A stretch of DNA of 64,000 nucleotides, taken from NCBI GenBank assembly GCA_963707135.1, contig CAVPOY010000001.1:62001-126000 (forward strand), read 5' to 3'. The notes beneath the pieces are model-generated. The model was not told the DNA's origin. It ran no database searches and was given only the letters and a program-made list of their open reading frames with translations. Both the position numbers and the translations under genes were made by a program. Below are positions 36,025-46,383 of the stretch, piece by piece. The first letter of the stretch is position 1; each line of letters starts with the position of its first letter. This stretch comes from JBGSTR01 sp963707135 (lineage in GTDB: Bacteria; Pseudomonadota; Gammaproteobacteria; Chromatiales; Chromatiaceae).

Positions 36025-37098
36025 TCAGCGGCTTGCCGACGTTTCTGTCCCTTTGACGATGAGAATCAGCCGGTCGCCGCGCTGGATGCGCGTTTCCGGT
36101 TCCCAGAATCCGAACACGACGTCGCCCCGATGTACCCGTAGCACGAGTCCGTCGGAGATCTCGCGCGGGTGCTTGCCCTGGTCGCCAGGCGTTGCCTCGC
36201 GCTCGACCAGGGTCACGCGGCCTCCGACGCTGATCAGGTCGAGCACATACGCGGCCAGGTCCGAGGTCGCGATGGAGTCTGCCACCAGGATGCCGCCGAT
36301 GCGGGACGGTAGTACGGTGGCATTCGCGCCGCTGTGTCGGATGAGCTTTTCGTTTTCCTCTTCCTGGACCATCGCTACGATGCGGACGTCCGGCCAGAGG
36401 TGTCGCACGGTCAGGACAATCAGCACGGTGGTGTCGTCCCGGCCCGTGCAAACCAGCACCGCCTGGGCCTGGTCCAACCGGGCCTTGCGCAGTATCTCCT
36501 CCTGGGTCGCGTCGCCGAGTAGCCCAACATGCCCCAGCTCCGCGGCGTCGTCTAGCACCGCGGCGGTGCGATCGATGACGAGCACCGAGCTCGGCGGCGT
36601 TCCCCGTTTAACGATCTCCTGCGCCGCGCTCCGGCCGCTGTGGCCGAATCCGCAGATGACCACGTGATGCTGAAGTCTTGCCTGGAGTCTCTGCATGCGA
36701 AGCTCCTCGATGAACCGCTGCAGCACGAGCTGGTAGGCCGTGCCGAGAAAAATGAGCCAGATGAAGAGCCGGATTGGGGTGACCAGCATCGCGTCGATCA
36801 GACGGGCCTGGGGGGTCACCGGCACGATGTCTCCGTAGCCTACGGTGGTTACGGTGACCATGGAGAAGTACAGAACGTCAAGCAGCGAGACTTCCCCGTC
36901 GAGCCCATCCCTGAGCCCGGACCGATCGAGTGAGAAAACGAGCACCACGGTTATGAGGAGCAGCAGCACAATGCTCGCCCGTACCAGCAGCGTGCGCCGG
37001 ATGCTCGCCTCTCCCCCGATGAACAGCTGTTTGTGCGCCCGCAGCGGGCCGGAGAGTGCTCCTCGCCCGGGTTTCCAATCGGCGTATTTTCGGGTCAT
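36025..37098 (-). CDS. Potassium channel with RCK/TrkA regulatory domains
   Basis: I start at the ATG at 37098 (MTRKYADWKPG), giving about 357 residues; a start 51 bases upstream is possible. Two membrane helices flank the selectivity filter TVGYGD (after VTVTT). A RCK domain follows, with its Rossmann motif CGFGHSGRSAAQEI and a conserved acidic VLVIDRT. A TrkA-C domain ends the protein (HPREISDGLVLRVHRGDVVFG). It forms tetramers gated by ligands such as NAD(H), ATP or Ca2+. The pore plus RCK layout resembles Kch/MthK channels. Confidence 0.88.
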   Translation of the reverse strand: MTRKYADWKPGRGALSGPLRAHKQLFIGGEASIRRTLLVRASIVLLLLITVVLVFSLDRSGLRDGLDGEVSLLDVLYFSMVTVTTVGYGDIVPVTPQARLIDAMLVTPIRLFIWLIFLGTAYQLVLQRFIEELRMQRLQARLQHHVVICGFGHSGRSAAQEIVKRGTPPSSVLVIDRTAAVLDDAAELGHVGLLGDATQEEILRKARLDQAQAVLVCTGRDDTTVLIVLTVRHLWPDVRIVAMVQEEENEKLIRHSGANATVLPSRIGGILVADSIATSDLAAYVLDLISVGGRVTLVEREATPGDQGKHPREISDGLVLRVHRGDVVFGFWEPETRIQRGDRLILIVKGTETSASR

Positions 37099-37351
37099 CG
37101 GGCTTGTTGTAGCGGAGACGTATTCCGTCAACGGCTGGGAATCTGGCACCTCGGAGCCCAGCGACGAATTATTCCTGGGGCGGGCACGGTCGACGCATCG
37201 GAACCTGCCTCGCGATTGAATCGGAGATTGCTTGGCAGTTCAATCACTGCCGCCAGCCGGTGTCGCCAGTCGTTCGTCGCCCGGGAATGCAGGAAGGTAA
37301 GCTGATGATCGCCGGTCGACGCCCCACCCGCCTGCCAGAAGAGATCTAAAG

Positions 37352-37741
37352 TTGCTGAGAAAGGCTTGGCGCTGGGTCATGATCGCCTGCGGGTTCCTTG
37401 CGCTGGGGCTTGGGGTTCTGGGGGTTTTCCTGCCCCTGCTGCCGACGGCGCCGTTCGCGCTGCTCGCGGCCTTCTTTTTCTCGCGCGGCTCGGAGCGGCT
37501 TCACCGTTGGCTGGTCGAGAACCGGAGCTTCGGGCGGTACGTGCGCGACTGGGAGACGGAGCAGGTGATTCCGCCAGTCGGCAAGTACGCGGCAACGCTG
37601 ATGATAGTGCCGTCGGTGGGCTGGGTGATCTGGAGCCGGGATATCCCCTGGGTCCTGGAGGGGCTGATGGCGCTCGCCGTTGCGGGGGTGTTGTGGTTCA
37701 TCTGGTCCCGGCCCGCGCGGCGGTCGGAGGCGGGGGCCTAG
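37352..37741 (+). CDS. DUF454 (YbaN) family inner-membrane protein
   Basis: A TTG at 37352 after GAAGAGA gives 129 residues. The N-terminal helix GFLALGLGVLGVFLPLLPTAPF is the DUF454 signature, followed by FFFSRGSERLHRWLVENRSFG and two more helices. The start is not ATG, but the next Met (MIACG) would remove part of the conserved helix. The family is widespread in proteobacteria with unknown function; in some genomes it lies by heme or quinone genes. Confidence 0.83.
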   Translation: MLRKAWRWVMIACGFLALGLGVLGVFLPLLPTAPFALLAAFFFSRGSERLHRWLVENRSFGRYVRDWETEQVIPPVGKYAATLMIVPSVGWVIWSRDIPWVLEGLMALAVAGVLWFIWSRPARRSEAGA

Positions 37742-37780
37742 CCCGGCCTGAATGCCGGTTCCCGGGCGAGCCTGGGCGAC

Positions 37781-38257
37781 TCAAGCGCGGACCGGCGCCA
37801 GCAGCTCCGGTCGGACCATCCAGACCAAGACCCACAGGCCGTCCGCGTCGCACTCCAGGCAGGCCATGCTGCCGGGCTGAAGCGCGAGCAGCGGCCGATC
37901 GGGATCGCCAGTCAGCAGAAGGGAGGCGAGCCGCGCCAGAGATGGCAGGTGTCCGACGACCAGCGTATCGCCGCCCCAGCCGGCGATCAGCTTGGGGATC
38001 GGCTCGACGGGGTCGTTCGGGCCGAGCCCGTCGGCGGGACGGGGCGTTGCGCTGAGGCCCATGCCGCCGGCGATCTCGGAGGCGGTCTGCTCCGCGCGTA
38101 GTTTTCCGCTGTGCAGGATCTGCCCGATGTGAACCCCGGCGTGCTTCAGGAGGATGGAGAGACGTTGCACGTCGCGCCGCCCCTGGTCGCTCAGGGGGCG
38201 TTCCGGGTCCGTCTCCTTCGGGACGGCCAGGCCGTGTTGGGTCAGGTAGATACGCAT
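37781..38257 (-). CDS. sixA: Phosphohistidine phosphatase SixA
   Basis: The ATG at 38257 gives 158 residues beginning MRIYLTQHGLAVPKETDPERPLS (part: MRIYLTQHGLAVP). The histidine-phosphatase core contains TQHG at the N-terminus (usually RHG, so Gln replaces Arg here) and the second catalytic His in LVVGHLPSLARL. SixA removes phosphate from histidine of phosphorelay or PTS-Ntr proteins. It follows the HEXXH protein by seven bases on the same strand, so they may be cotranscribed. Confidence 0.87.
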   Translation of the reverse strand: MRIYLTQHGLAVPKETDPERPLSDQGRRDVQRLSILLKHAGVHIGQILHSGKLRAEQTASEIAGGMGLSATPRPADGLGPNDPVEPIPKLIAGWGGDTLVVGHLPSLARLASLLLTGDPDRPLLALQPGSMACLECDADGLWVLVWMVRPELLAPVRA

Positions 38258-38264
38258 CGTATGC

Positions 38265-39296
38265 TCAGTCCGGACCATCGGATCCAGCCACCCGTCGCGC
38301 CTCCGGCGGGGACGCGCGCGGCACCTGTGCGGACTGCCTAAGCTCCTGGAGGAAAGCCTGGACCTGGCTGATTTCCGAGCCGGACAACGAACCGCACGGG
38401 TCGAAGTATCGCTCATTGCGCAGTCCAACGTGCCTGACGATCGCGGCGGTGACCCCCTGGTCGACGAGGTGGTCCGCCAGCTCCTCGATAAGGGGCTTCT
38501 CGTCGCTGTCGTCTGGCACGTGGATGAAGATGCAGTGATGGAGTCTGGTCGGAAGGACGCTCCTCGCCGCCAGCGCATAGTGGAGCATCTCATGGCCCAT
38601 GGTGTAGTAGCCGTGCCCGGAAAGATCGCGCCGAACGCCACTCGGGTCCACCTGGGTCCAGGGTCCGAAGGTCCTCGCCGGGTTCATCTGGATACGGTTC
38701 GTGCCATCGTAATGAAACGCGAGGAATGTCTTGGGAAACGGGAAGACCTCCTCGATGTGCGAGCCGATCCACTCGTCCGTGATCTCGGTTTGCGACCCGT
38801 CGCGGGTGAGGCGCACCCAGTCACGCCAGATGTCGGGGTGAATCCGCGTCCACTGCTTTTGCCACTCGGTCCATTCCGGTGTCTGGACGGCCTGGTCGAA
38901 GCTCTGAAAATAGATCTCCGGCGGGGGCACGCCGGGGTCGAGCCTGAACCTGTGCGCGATATGGGTCCAGATCGCGTCCGCGGTGGGCTGGACCGGAGGA
39001 ACGTCGAGGTCCGGTACTTCTCCGCTCAGGGTGACCGACCCTGAACCGGGTGTTGCCGGCCGCGAAGTCTCAAGCTCAAGCGTCAGGGCCTGCATCCTCT
39101 GGTTCTCGGAGGACGATGCATCGGCATTCATTATGACCAGCGACGCGAGTGTGGCCAGCAGCGCCGGCACGGCCAGGATCCGGCCGGCCAGGGGTTGCCT
39201 CCCGAACCGGCTGGCCGAGTACCGGAAGCGCTGGCTATCACTTTCGGTTGAATTACGCGCGGCGGGCGAATCGCCCGGCCCATCGATGGGATGCAC
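38265..39296 (-). CDS. Putative membrane-anchored HEXXH protein
   Basis: The frame starts at a GTG at 39296 and encodes 343 residues. A hydrophobic segment at about residues 37-56 (LAGRILAVPALLATLASLVIM) acts as signal anchor. A zinc-protease-like motif MGHEMLHYALA lies near residue 235 with the HEXXH pattern and a following region rich in H and D. TFLAFHYDGTNRIQMNPA and RRDLSGHGYYTMGHEM are conserved-looking. No family is recognised. The motif suggests metal binding, but peptidase activity is an inference. Confidence 0.6.
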   Translation of the reverse strand: MHPIDGPGDSPAARNSTESDSQRFRYSASRFGRQPLAGRILAVPALLATLASLVIMNADASSSENQRMQALTLELETSRPATPGSGSVTLSGEVPDLDVPPVQPTADAIWTHIAHRFRLDPGVPPPEIYFQSFDQAVQTPEWTEWQKQWTRIHPDIWRDWVRLTRDGSQTEITDEWIGSHIEEVFPFPKTFLAFHYDGTNRIQMNPARTFGPWTQVDPSGVRRDLSGHGYYTMGHEMLHYALAARSVLPTRLHHCIFIHVPDDSDEKPLIEELADHLVDQGVTAAIVRHVGLRNERYFDPCGSLSGSEISQVQAFLQELRQSAQVPRASPPEARRVAGSDGPD

Positions 39297-39416
39297 GGCT
39301 GCAGCTCCATTAGCGTATTCAAGAACGCTAATAGACTAAGCGGTTCTGCGGCGGTTGAACAGTGCGGCTTGCCCGAGCGGCGCGTAGATGCGGACGGAAG
39401 GCGCTGGCGAGCGCCG

Positions 39417-39450
39417 AGAAAAGGGGCCAGCCCCCGCGGAGGACTGGCCC
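39417..39450 (-). terminator. Rho-independent terminator of tRNA-Val
   Basis: On the minus strand GGGCCAG (39444-39450) pairs with CTGGCCC (39424-39430) around a 13-nt loop, and CTTTTCT follows. It begins about ten bases past the tRNA 3' end. Confidence 0.75.
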
Positions 39451-39459
39451 TCATCGAAT

Positions 39460-39535
39460 TGGTGGGCGGTACTGGGCTCGAACCAGTGACCCCGGCGATG
39501 TGAACACCGTGCTCTACCAACTGAGCTAACCGCCC
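39460..39535 (-). tRNA. tRNA-Val (anticodon CAC)
   Basis: The 76-nt minus-strand sequence folds as a standard tRNA. The acceptor GGGCGGT pairs with ACCGCCC followed by encoded ACCA. The D-arm contains TAGCTCAGTTGGTAGAGCA and the T-arm GGTTCGAGCC. The anticodon stem CGGTG/CGCCG encloses the loop TTCACAT, giving anticodon CAC for GUG codons. It is a single gene with its own promoter-like sequence upstream and terminator downstream, and no other tRNAs follow. Confidence 0.96.
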
Positions 39536-39602
39536 CGGCTGCCGAGAATCCGGCCAGCGGCGTATTCCCCGATCCTTAGGTCTGCGCCGCCACAGGCGCG
39601 GC

Positions 39603-39631
39603 ACATTAACAGGAGAGCCTAAGCGGGTCAA
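39603..39631 (-). promoter_or_regulatory. Sigma70-type promoter for tRNA-Val
   Basis: On the minus strand TTGACC (39626-39631), a 17-bp spacer and TAATGT (39603-39608) match the housekeeping -35/-10 pattern. Transcription would begin about 60 bases before the mature 5' end, with a GC-rich start region. Confidence 0.5.
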
Positions 39632-39931
39632 ACGCTTGAGAACCGGCACCGGCCGACCGTGCGCTTGAGCCGATTCAGTGGCCGGCGACGGTCTCGCGAA
39701 GGGTGGATCGCGCGTATCAGAGGCGTAGCGGGTAGTGACCCCGAGCTCGATGAGGTCGGCCCGACAGGGTGCCCGGTTCCTCCTACCAGCGCCCGTGGGC
39801 CTAGGGAACGGTCTTGCCGTGCCGGAGGGCGATCGGTACCCGGATCGCCCCGAGTTCGAGGCCCCAAGGGCGGGTTTAGAGTAACGGAACGAGTCTGGGC
39901 TCCGATGCCGCGTCGGGCAGACCGGGGGCCG
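39632..39931. other. Intergenic region, nothing recognised
   Basis: About 300 bases between the tRNA promoter and the flavin reductase stop contain only short frames without family features. A possible hairpin GGGCGCGG-like segment near 39800 is too weak to name. Confidence 0.4.
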
Positions 39932-40540
39932 TCAGCTTATGCCCCGGTCGCGGCGCCAGGCGAGGATCGCCGCGGTGTCGACTGCCTGATCGGCGCGGTA
40001 GAGGCGTTCGAGCTCCGCCCGGCGCTCCGGGGTCGCGGTGCGCAGCAGGTCGCCGACGGTCAGCGCCCGGCCCCGCGTCAGCACTCCGCCGCCGACGACT
40101 TCGGCGATGTAGAGCGTCCGGTCGCCGATGTCCATCCGGTCCTCGACGCGGCAGTCGAGCCAGGACAGGGCATCGAGACAGCGCGGGTTGCCGTCGGCTG
40201 AACGATCGACGGCAAGGTCTTGGAACTTGTCGACCTCGTGTCCCGTCTGCAGTCCGAAGCGCCAGACAAGGTCGAGCCCGTCGGTCGTCAGCAGGTGAAG
40301 CGCGAAGCGACGGCTTGACTCGATGAGTCCCCAACTATGGTGATGCTTCGCGATGCCTATGACCATCCGGGGCAGGTCGGGGACGATGGATGCACGCACT
40401 GCGAACGTGGCGATGAGGCCGCCGCGGTGCTCTCCGGCCTGCACGGTCAGCAACCACAGGGGCGGGTCATAGAGGTCGAAGACATCGGCGATGGCGCGCT
40501 GCGTGTCCTCGCCCTGGCTGGACTCGTCCTGCATAGTCAT
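39932..40540 (-). CDS. Flavin reductase-like (FMN-binding split barrel) protein
   Basis: The 202-residue product has the flavin-reductase fold: WLLTVQAGEHRGGLIATFAVRAS (part: GGLIATFAVRASIVPDLPRM), GIAKHHHSWGLIESS and HLLTTDGLDLVW. It then has ADGNPRCLDALSWLDCRV and LYIAEVVGG. Members bind FMN and reduce it or use it in ring cleavage or oxidation. No partner oxygenase is adjacent. It starts at an ATG at 40540 and lies next to the cation exchanger on the same strand. Confidence 0.82.
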   Translation of the reverse strand: MTMQDESSQGEDTQRAIADVFDLYDPPLWLLTVQAGEHRGGLIATFAVRASIVPDLPRMVIGIAKHHHSWGLIESSRRFALHLLTTDGLDLVWRFGLQTGHEVDKFQDLAVDRSADGNPRCLDALSWLDCRVEDRMDIGDRTLYIAEVVGGGVLTRGRALTVGDLLRTATPERRAELERLYRADQAVDTAAILAWRRDRGIS

Positions 40541-40588
40541 AGAATCGGGCCGCCGTGGATGTTGGCTCGCAAGGCACGCCTGGTGTCT

Positions 40589-41611
40589 TCAATGCGCGCC
40601 GGGGTTATAAATCATCCAGGAGTTAATCGCGAACAGGACGAACAGTAGCAGACTGGTCCATCCGCCGATACGGAACACGCGGTGGTTGGACCGATAGAAG
40701 ACGCCGGCGATGAGGGCCCCGGTCATGGTCATGGCCGTGATGGCGGAAACCAGGTGCAGGGGGGAGACGGCGTCCAGCAGCGGCCCCGGCGTGTAGAACA
40801 GGTCGTCGATCGCCAGGATCAGCAGATTGAACAGGTTGCTGCCCAGGACGTTGCCGACGGCGAGGTCGATGGCGCCGATACGCAGGCAGGACAGCGTCAC
40901 CACCAGCTCCGGTAGCGAGGTGCTCATCGCCGTGAACAGGGTGCCGGTGAAGGACTGGTTCCAGCCCATTACCGTCGCGATGTCCTCGGACACAAAGGGC
41001 AGCCAGATGCCGGCGGCAATCACGAACAGGGCCGCGATGGCATAGCGGACCCCGATCTGGTGCAGCGAAAGGTCAGGAAACCGGTCCGGCTCGCGCTCGG
41101 TAAAGGACTCCACCTCGCGTTCCTGATAGCGGAAAAGGGTGCGGATGGCGATGAAGTACAGGAGAATCAGGGTCGGCGTGGCGAACCCGATATGCCCGAT
41201 CAGCCGCGTGTCGCCGGACGAGGCGGCAGTCAGGCCGAGCGCCGCCACGCCCAGCAGCAGGATCCCGAAACCGGCGGACAGTACGTGTTCCTGCCGGGCG
41301 ACGGTCAGCACCGGAGGACCGCGCTTGAACAGGTCCATGATGGCCAAGATCAGCAGGTTGTAAACGCAGCTGCCGAGCACATCGCCGGCGGCGATGTCCG
41401 GCAGCATGGCAACCGTGACGGCGGTGATTCCCGCCGCCAGCTCCGGGAGCGACGTGACGGTTGCAATCAGCACCAGTCCAACCCAGGTCCCGCCCATGCC
41501 TGTCTTGTCGGCGATCGCGTCGCCGTAATCGGTGAGCTTGTAGCCGGCCACGCCGATCACGGCGACACAGAGCAGGAAGCTCACCCAGACCTGAAGCGCG
41601 AGGTCCGACAT
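40589..41611 (-). CDS. Sodium/calcium exchanger (CaCA superfamily)
   Basis: The 340-residue membrane protein has two homologous halves, each with the alpha repeat: TSLPELAAGITAVTV (with GDVLGSCVYNLLIL) in the first half and TSLPELVVTLSCLRI (with GNVLGSNLFNLLIL) in the second. These are the cation-binding repeats of CaCA transporters. About ten helices are predicted. It probably exports Ca2+ or another cation in exchange for Na+ or H+. It is followed by the flavin reductase gene. Confidence 0.88.
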   Translation of the reverse strand: MSDLALQVWVSFLLCVAVIGVAGYKLTDYGDAIADKTGMGGTWVGLVLIATVTSLPELAAGITAVTVAMLPDIAAGDVLGSCVYNLLILAIMDLFKRGPPVLTVARQEHVLSAGFGILLLGVAALGLTAASSGDTRLIGHIGFATPTLILLYFIAIRTLFRYQEREVESFTEREPDRFPDLSLHQIGVRYAIAALFVIAAGIWLPFVSEDIATVMGWNQSFTGTLFTAMSTSLPELVVTLSCLRIGAIDLAVGNVLGSNLFNLLILAIDDLFYTPGPLLDAVSPLHLVSAITAMTMTGALIAGVFYRSNHRVFRIGGWTSLLLFVLFAINSWMIYNPGAH

Positions 41612-41724
41612 CGATACTCCTTGGGCTACTTGAGGCTACCTGGGGCCAGTCAGGGGTGGAAAACGGGTGGGGCGGTCACCAGAAGAGAGACTACAGGCGA
41701 CTGGTTGCGAAAAGGTGAATCCCG

Positions 41725-41925
41725 ATGCTTGTCCGCATTGTCTTTGGTCTGGGCCTCGCCGCGCTAGGCTACTACGTCGGGCGAGAGATCGGCCGCAACG
41801 AATCGGTGCGCGATGAGATCGCGCGCGGCGATGGCCCGCCCGGCGAGGATACCGCAGAATCCAAGCCCGGGCGGGTTTCCGCTTCGAAAGCGGATGCCGA
41901 CGAAAAGCGCGGGTTGAGCGGTTGA
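41725..41925 (+). CDS. Small membrane protein, 66 residues
   Basis: The ATG at 41725 with AAAGGTGA upstream starts LVRIVFGLGLAALGYYVGREIGRN, a single N-terminal helix with Gly/Tyr motifs, followed by a hydrophilic charged tail (ESVRDEIARGDGPPGE, SASKADADEKRG). No family is recognised. The ribosome site, hydrophobic start and sensible tail favour a real gene. Confidence 0.5.
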   Translation: MLVRIVFGLGLAALGYYVGREIGRNESVRDEIARGDGPPGEDTAESKPGRVSASKADADEKRGLSG

Positions 41926-41944
41926 TCTAGGCCTCGGCCCAGCC

Positions 41945-41984
41945 GGCAGCGAACGGTAGGCCCCGGGGCGGGCTACCGGCTGCC
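41945..41984. terminator. Bidirectional hairpin between convergent genes
   Basis: GGCAGC (41945-41950) pairs with GCTGCC (41979-41984), and inside it GGTAG (41955-41959) pairs with CTACC (41973-41977) around a GC-rich loop. It lies between the stops of the small membrane protein and the cupin gene, overlapping the latter's end by a few bases. Confidence 0.4.
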
Positions 41985-42368
41985 CCGCGGCACTCGGTCG
42001 ATGTCCTCGTACGCCTCGGGCACGAAGCGTGGCGTACAGATCGCGAGAAACACCAGGTCTCCGGTCCCGACATTCGCAATGCGCTGCCCCCTGCCCGCGG
42101 GGATATAGATCACCGCGCCGGGGCGGACAACGGTGGGTGCAAGTCCCTGGACCTCGACGCGTCCCTCGCCAGCCAGGATCAGATAGCGCTCGACGATACC
42201 GTTCAGCCGATGCCATCGGGTGGTGATGCCCGGCTCGACGCGGGCCCGTGCGACCGAAGCCGCCGGGTCCGCGTCGCGGTTCCAGGACTCGAGTAGGTGG
42301 CACCGCTCGTCCGTGAGGTGCTCGTCCTCTTCGGGCGAGTGATGAATCTGCGCCGGGGCGGGGCTCAC
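41973..42368 (-). CDS. Cupin-domain protein
   Basis: A GTG at 42368 gives 131 residues; its GTGA overlaps the stop of the transposase-like gene upstream. The cupin barrel motifs are visible: VEPGITTRWHRLNGIVERYLIL (part: TTRWHRLNG, then ERYLILAGEG) and PGAVIYIPAGRGQRIANVG. The metal-binding His/Glu positions are only partly kept, with one clear His. It may bind a small ligand or metal; no substrate is suggested. The neighbours give no pathway. Confidence 0.8.
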   Translation of the reverse strand: MSPAPAQIHHSPEEDEHLTDERCHLLESWNRDADPAASVARARVEPGITTRWHRLNGIVERYLILAGEGRVEVQGLAPTVVRPGAVIYIPAGRGQRIANVGTGDLVFLAICTPRFVPEAYEDIDRVPRGSR

Positions 42369-43081
42369 AGACGACCGGTGGCGCGCCGGTAGGCCTCCGA
42401 GCGACGGTCGCCGCCGCGCGGGCGGGGGGAGGTGCGCCGGTTCAGCTTTCCCTCGATCTCCCGGCAAAAAGCGGCATCGCCGAGCACCCAGGCCTTGTTG
42501 GTCGCGTCGCGGATCTCGGTCAGTAGGGCCTCCTCGATCGGAGTCGCGAACCCCTGCGCGTAGGCCTCTCGGCGGGCCTTGGCGCTGCGCCCGCCACGCT
42601 TGTACACAGCATGCGGCGTGACCAGCGGGTCGTCCGTTCCGAGCGCGTTGGCCCCATGGCTTGACCAGCCATAGTCTGCCGGATCATTGACCAGGCCGGC
42701 CCGTACCGGGTTGAGCTCCACGTAGCGGCTTACCGGTAGCAGATAGCTGGAAGGATCGAGCAGTGTTGCCCGATAACGCCCCTCCCAGAGCGTGCCGGTC
42801 CGGTCGTAACGACCGTTGAAATACTGGACGTAATAGCGGCCTACATACTGCATAAGCTTTCCGATACCGTCCTCCTCACGGGAAGTCAGCAACAGATGGA
42901 AGTGGTTGGGCATCAGTACATAGGCGTGGATGTCGCACCCGAATTTCTCGGCGGCGTTGCCGATCTTCTCCCAGAGGAACCAGTAGTCGTCTTCCTCGAA
43001 AAGGATTTGCTGCCGGTTGTTGCCCCTCTGGATGACGTGCTGCGGGTAACCGGGGAGGACGAATCTTGGTAGACGTGCCAT
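42365..43081 (-). CDS. REP-associated tyrosine transposase (RAYT), IS200-like Y1 nuclease
   Basis: The 238-residue protein belongs to the Y1_Tnp family. It starts MARLPRFVLPGYPQHVIQRGNN (part: GYPQHVIQRGNN), has the HUH metal motif MPNHFHLLL, a Tyr-containing helix (GRYYVQYFNGRYDRTG) and the WEGRYRATLLD region. RAYTs process single-strand REP hairpins and are usually single-copy domesticated genes. I see no obvious REP cluster beside it. It is read away from prfB and overlaps the cupin gene by four bases. Confidence 0.9.
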   Translation of the reverse strand: MARLPRFVLPGYPQHVIQRGNNRQQILFEEDDYWFLWEKIGNAAEKFGCDIHAYVLMPNHFHLLLTSREEDGIGKLMQYVGRYYVQYFNGRYDRTGTLWEGRYRATLLDPSSYLLPVSRYVELNPVRAGLVNDPADYGWSSHGANALGTDDPLVTPHAVYKRGGRSAKARREAYAQGFATPIEEALLTEIRDATNKAWVLGDAAFCREIEGKLNRRTSPRPRGGDRRSEAYRRATGRL

Positions 43082-43225
43082 GAGTGGGGTCGGAGCCGGT
43101 TGATTGACCTGACCGAAGTATAGACGACTGCGCCGCGCCGTCGATCGAAAGGCGCTTGGTCGTTATGGTGGCGCCGAAAGGACCCCTGCCGATAAACTAC
43201 AACGTTTATTCCGACGGAGTGGCCC

Positions 43226-44324
43226 ATGCTCGACATCAACCCCATCGTTGGGGCGATCAACGACCTGAAGGGACGTCTGGAGTCCCTCAGGGGGTATCTT
43301 TGACTACGCCGAGCGCAAGGACCGTCTGACCGAGGTATTGCGGGAGCTGGAGGATCCGCAGGTATGGGCCGACCCGGAGCGCGCCCAGGCGCTGGGTCGC
43401 GAGAGGGCGACGCTGGAAGCGATCGTGCTCACCGTCGACGAGCTCTCCTCCGGGCTCGCCGAGGCCGACGACCTGCTGGCCTTGGCCGCCGAGGAGGAGG
43501 ACCAGGCGACGCTGGATGATCTGGCGAGGGACCTTCAGCGGCACGAGGAGCATATGGCTGGGCTCGAATTCCGCCGGATGTTCGCCGGCGAGATGGATGC
43601 CAGCAATGCCTTTCTCGATATCCAGTCGGGCTCCGGTGGCACCGAGGCCCAGGACTGGGCCGAGATGCTGCTGCGGATGTATCTGCGCTGGGGTGAGCGC
43701 CGCGGGTTCAAGACCGAGCTGATGGAGGTCTCGCCTGGCGAGGTCGCCGGGATCAAATCGGCCACCATCCGGTTCGAGGGCGAGTACGCCTACGGCTGGC
43801 TGCGCACCGAGACCGGGGTGCACCGGCTGGTGCGGAAATCACCGTTCGATTCGGGAAACCGACGCCACACCTCGTTCGCGGCGGTGTTCGTGTCGCCGGA
43901 GGTGGACGACAGTGTCCAGATCGAGATCAACCCGGCGGACCTGCGCATCGACGTCTACCGGGCCAGCGGCGCCGGCGGTCAGCACGTCAACCGCACCGAA
44001 TCCGCCGTGCGCATCACCCACAACCCCACCGGCCTCGTGACACAGTGCCAAAACGACCGCTCGCAGCACAAGAACAAGGATCAGGCGATGAAGCAGCTCA
44101 AGGCGAAGCTCTATGAGCTGGAGATGCAAAAGCGTCGGGCGGAGCAGCAGGCGGTCGAGGATACCAAGTCCGACATCGGATGGGGGAACCAGATCCGTTC
44201 CTATGTGCTGGATCAGTCCAGAATCAAGGACCTGCGCACCCAGGTCGAGATCGGTAACACCCAGTCCGTGCTGGACGGAAATCTCGATCCCTTCATTGAG
44301 GCGAGCCTGAAGAGCGGCCTGTAA
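43226..44324 (+). CDS. prfB: Peptide chain release factor 2 (RF2), programmed +1 frameshift
   Basis: The ATG at 43226 reads 25 codons to an in-frame TGA at 43301. A +1 shift at CTTTGAC continues into DYAERKDRLTEV and on to 44324. The corrected protein has 365 residues, the same as E. coli RF2. RF2 terminates at UGA and UAA: the SPF anticodon-like motif (VRKSPFDSG) and the GGQ motif (GAGGQHVNRTESAVR) are both present. It is followed 17 bp later by lysS, the classic order in proteobacteria. Confidence 0.97.
43289..43303 (+). promoter_or_regulatory. prfB frameshift site
   Basis: An internal Shine-Dalgarno-like AGGGGG (43289-43294), a slip codon CTT and the TGA at codon 26 followed by C form the canonical site. 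The order and spacing match the E. coli sequence. Low RF2 levels slow termination and allow the +1 shift, giving feedback control. Confidence 0.95.
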
Positions 44325-44341
44325 GGTCCAGGAGAGCAGTT

Positions 44342-45877
<1,536 letters not shown>

Positions 45878-46383
45878 CCGTGCGCTGACGGCGAGGTGGT
45901 CGACGCGGTGGCGAATAACAACAGCCTCGCGTCGATTCGCGTCTCGCCATTCGCAATAGACGGCCGCCCTATTGAGAGCCGTCGCATTCCATTTTCCTCC
46001 AACGCGAAATCGCCGGGAATTCGCCGCACGCCCGGTCGCGCCGCGGAGAAACCGTTATCTAAAGCGCGCCACGAATGCCACATGAGCGGCGACCCGGGAT
46101 TCTCTATTGATCCGACAAATGACCGGGCTGGTCAACGGCTCGGGCGGGATCCTTTACGGCTTCGAGATGGCCCGTTAACGCATTGATATTTCGCAATCGC
46201 CGTGCGAAGGAGACGCTGTTTCTCGTCAAAAGTACCTGATTTGCGAGCCAACTCAAGAGATCACTGATTCACAACCTGTCGCGGATTGAATGCCCAACGT
46301 ATTGAGAGACCTGCCGCAAAATCGGGAGCCTCGCGCCAATAAGATCATAGCCTCGAAACCGATCGAGAGCGAGGACACACAGC
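45878..46383. other. Intergenic region after lysS
   Basis: About 500 bases lie between lysS and the secreted repeat protein. Short frames exist on both strands but none shows domains, ribosome sites with long frames, or codon bias. No obvious terminator follows lysS. The last 80 bases are more A/T-rich and should include the promoter of the secreted-protein gene. Confidence 0.4.
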
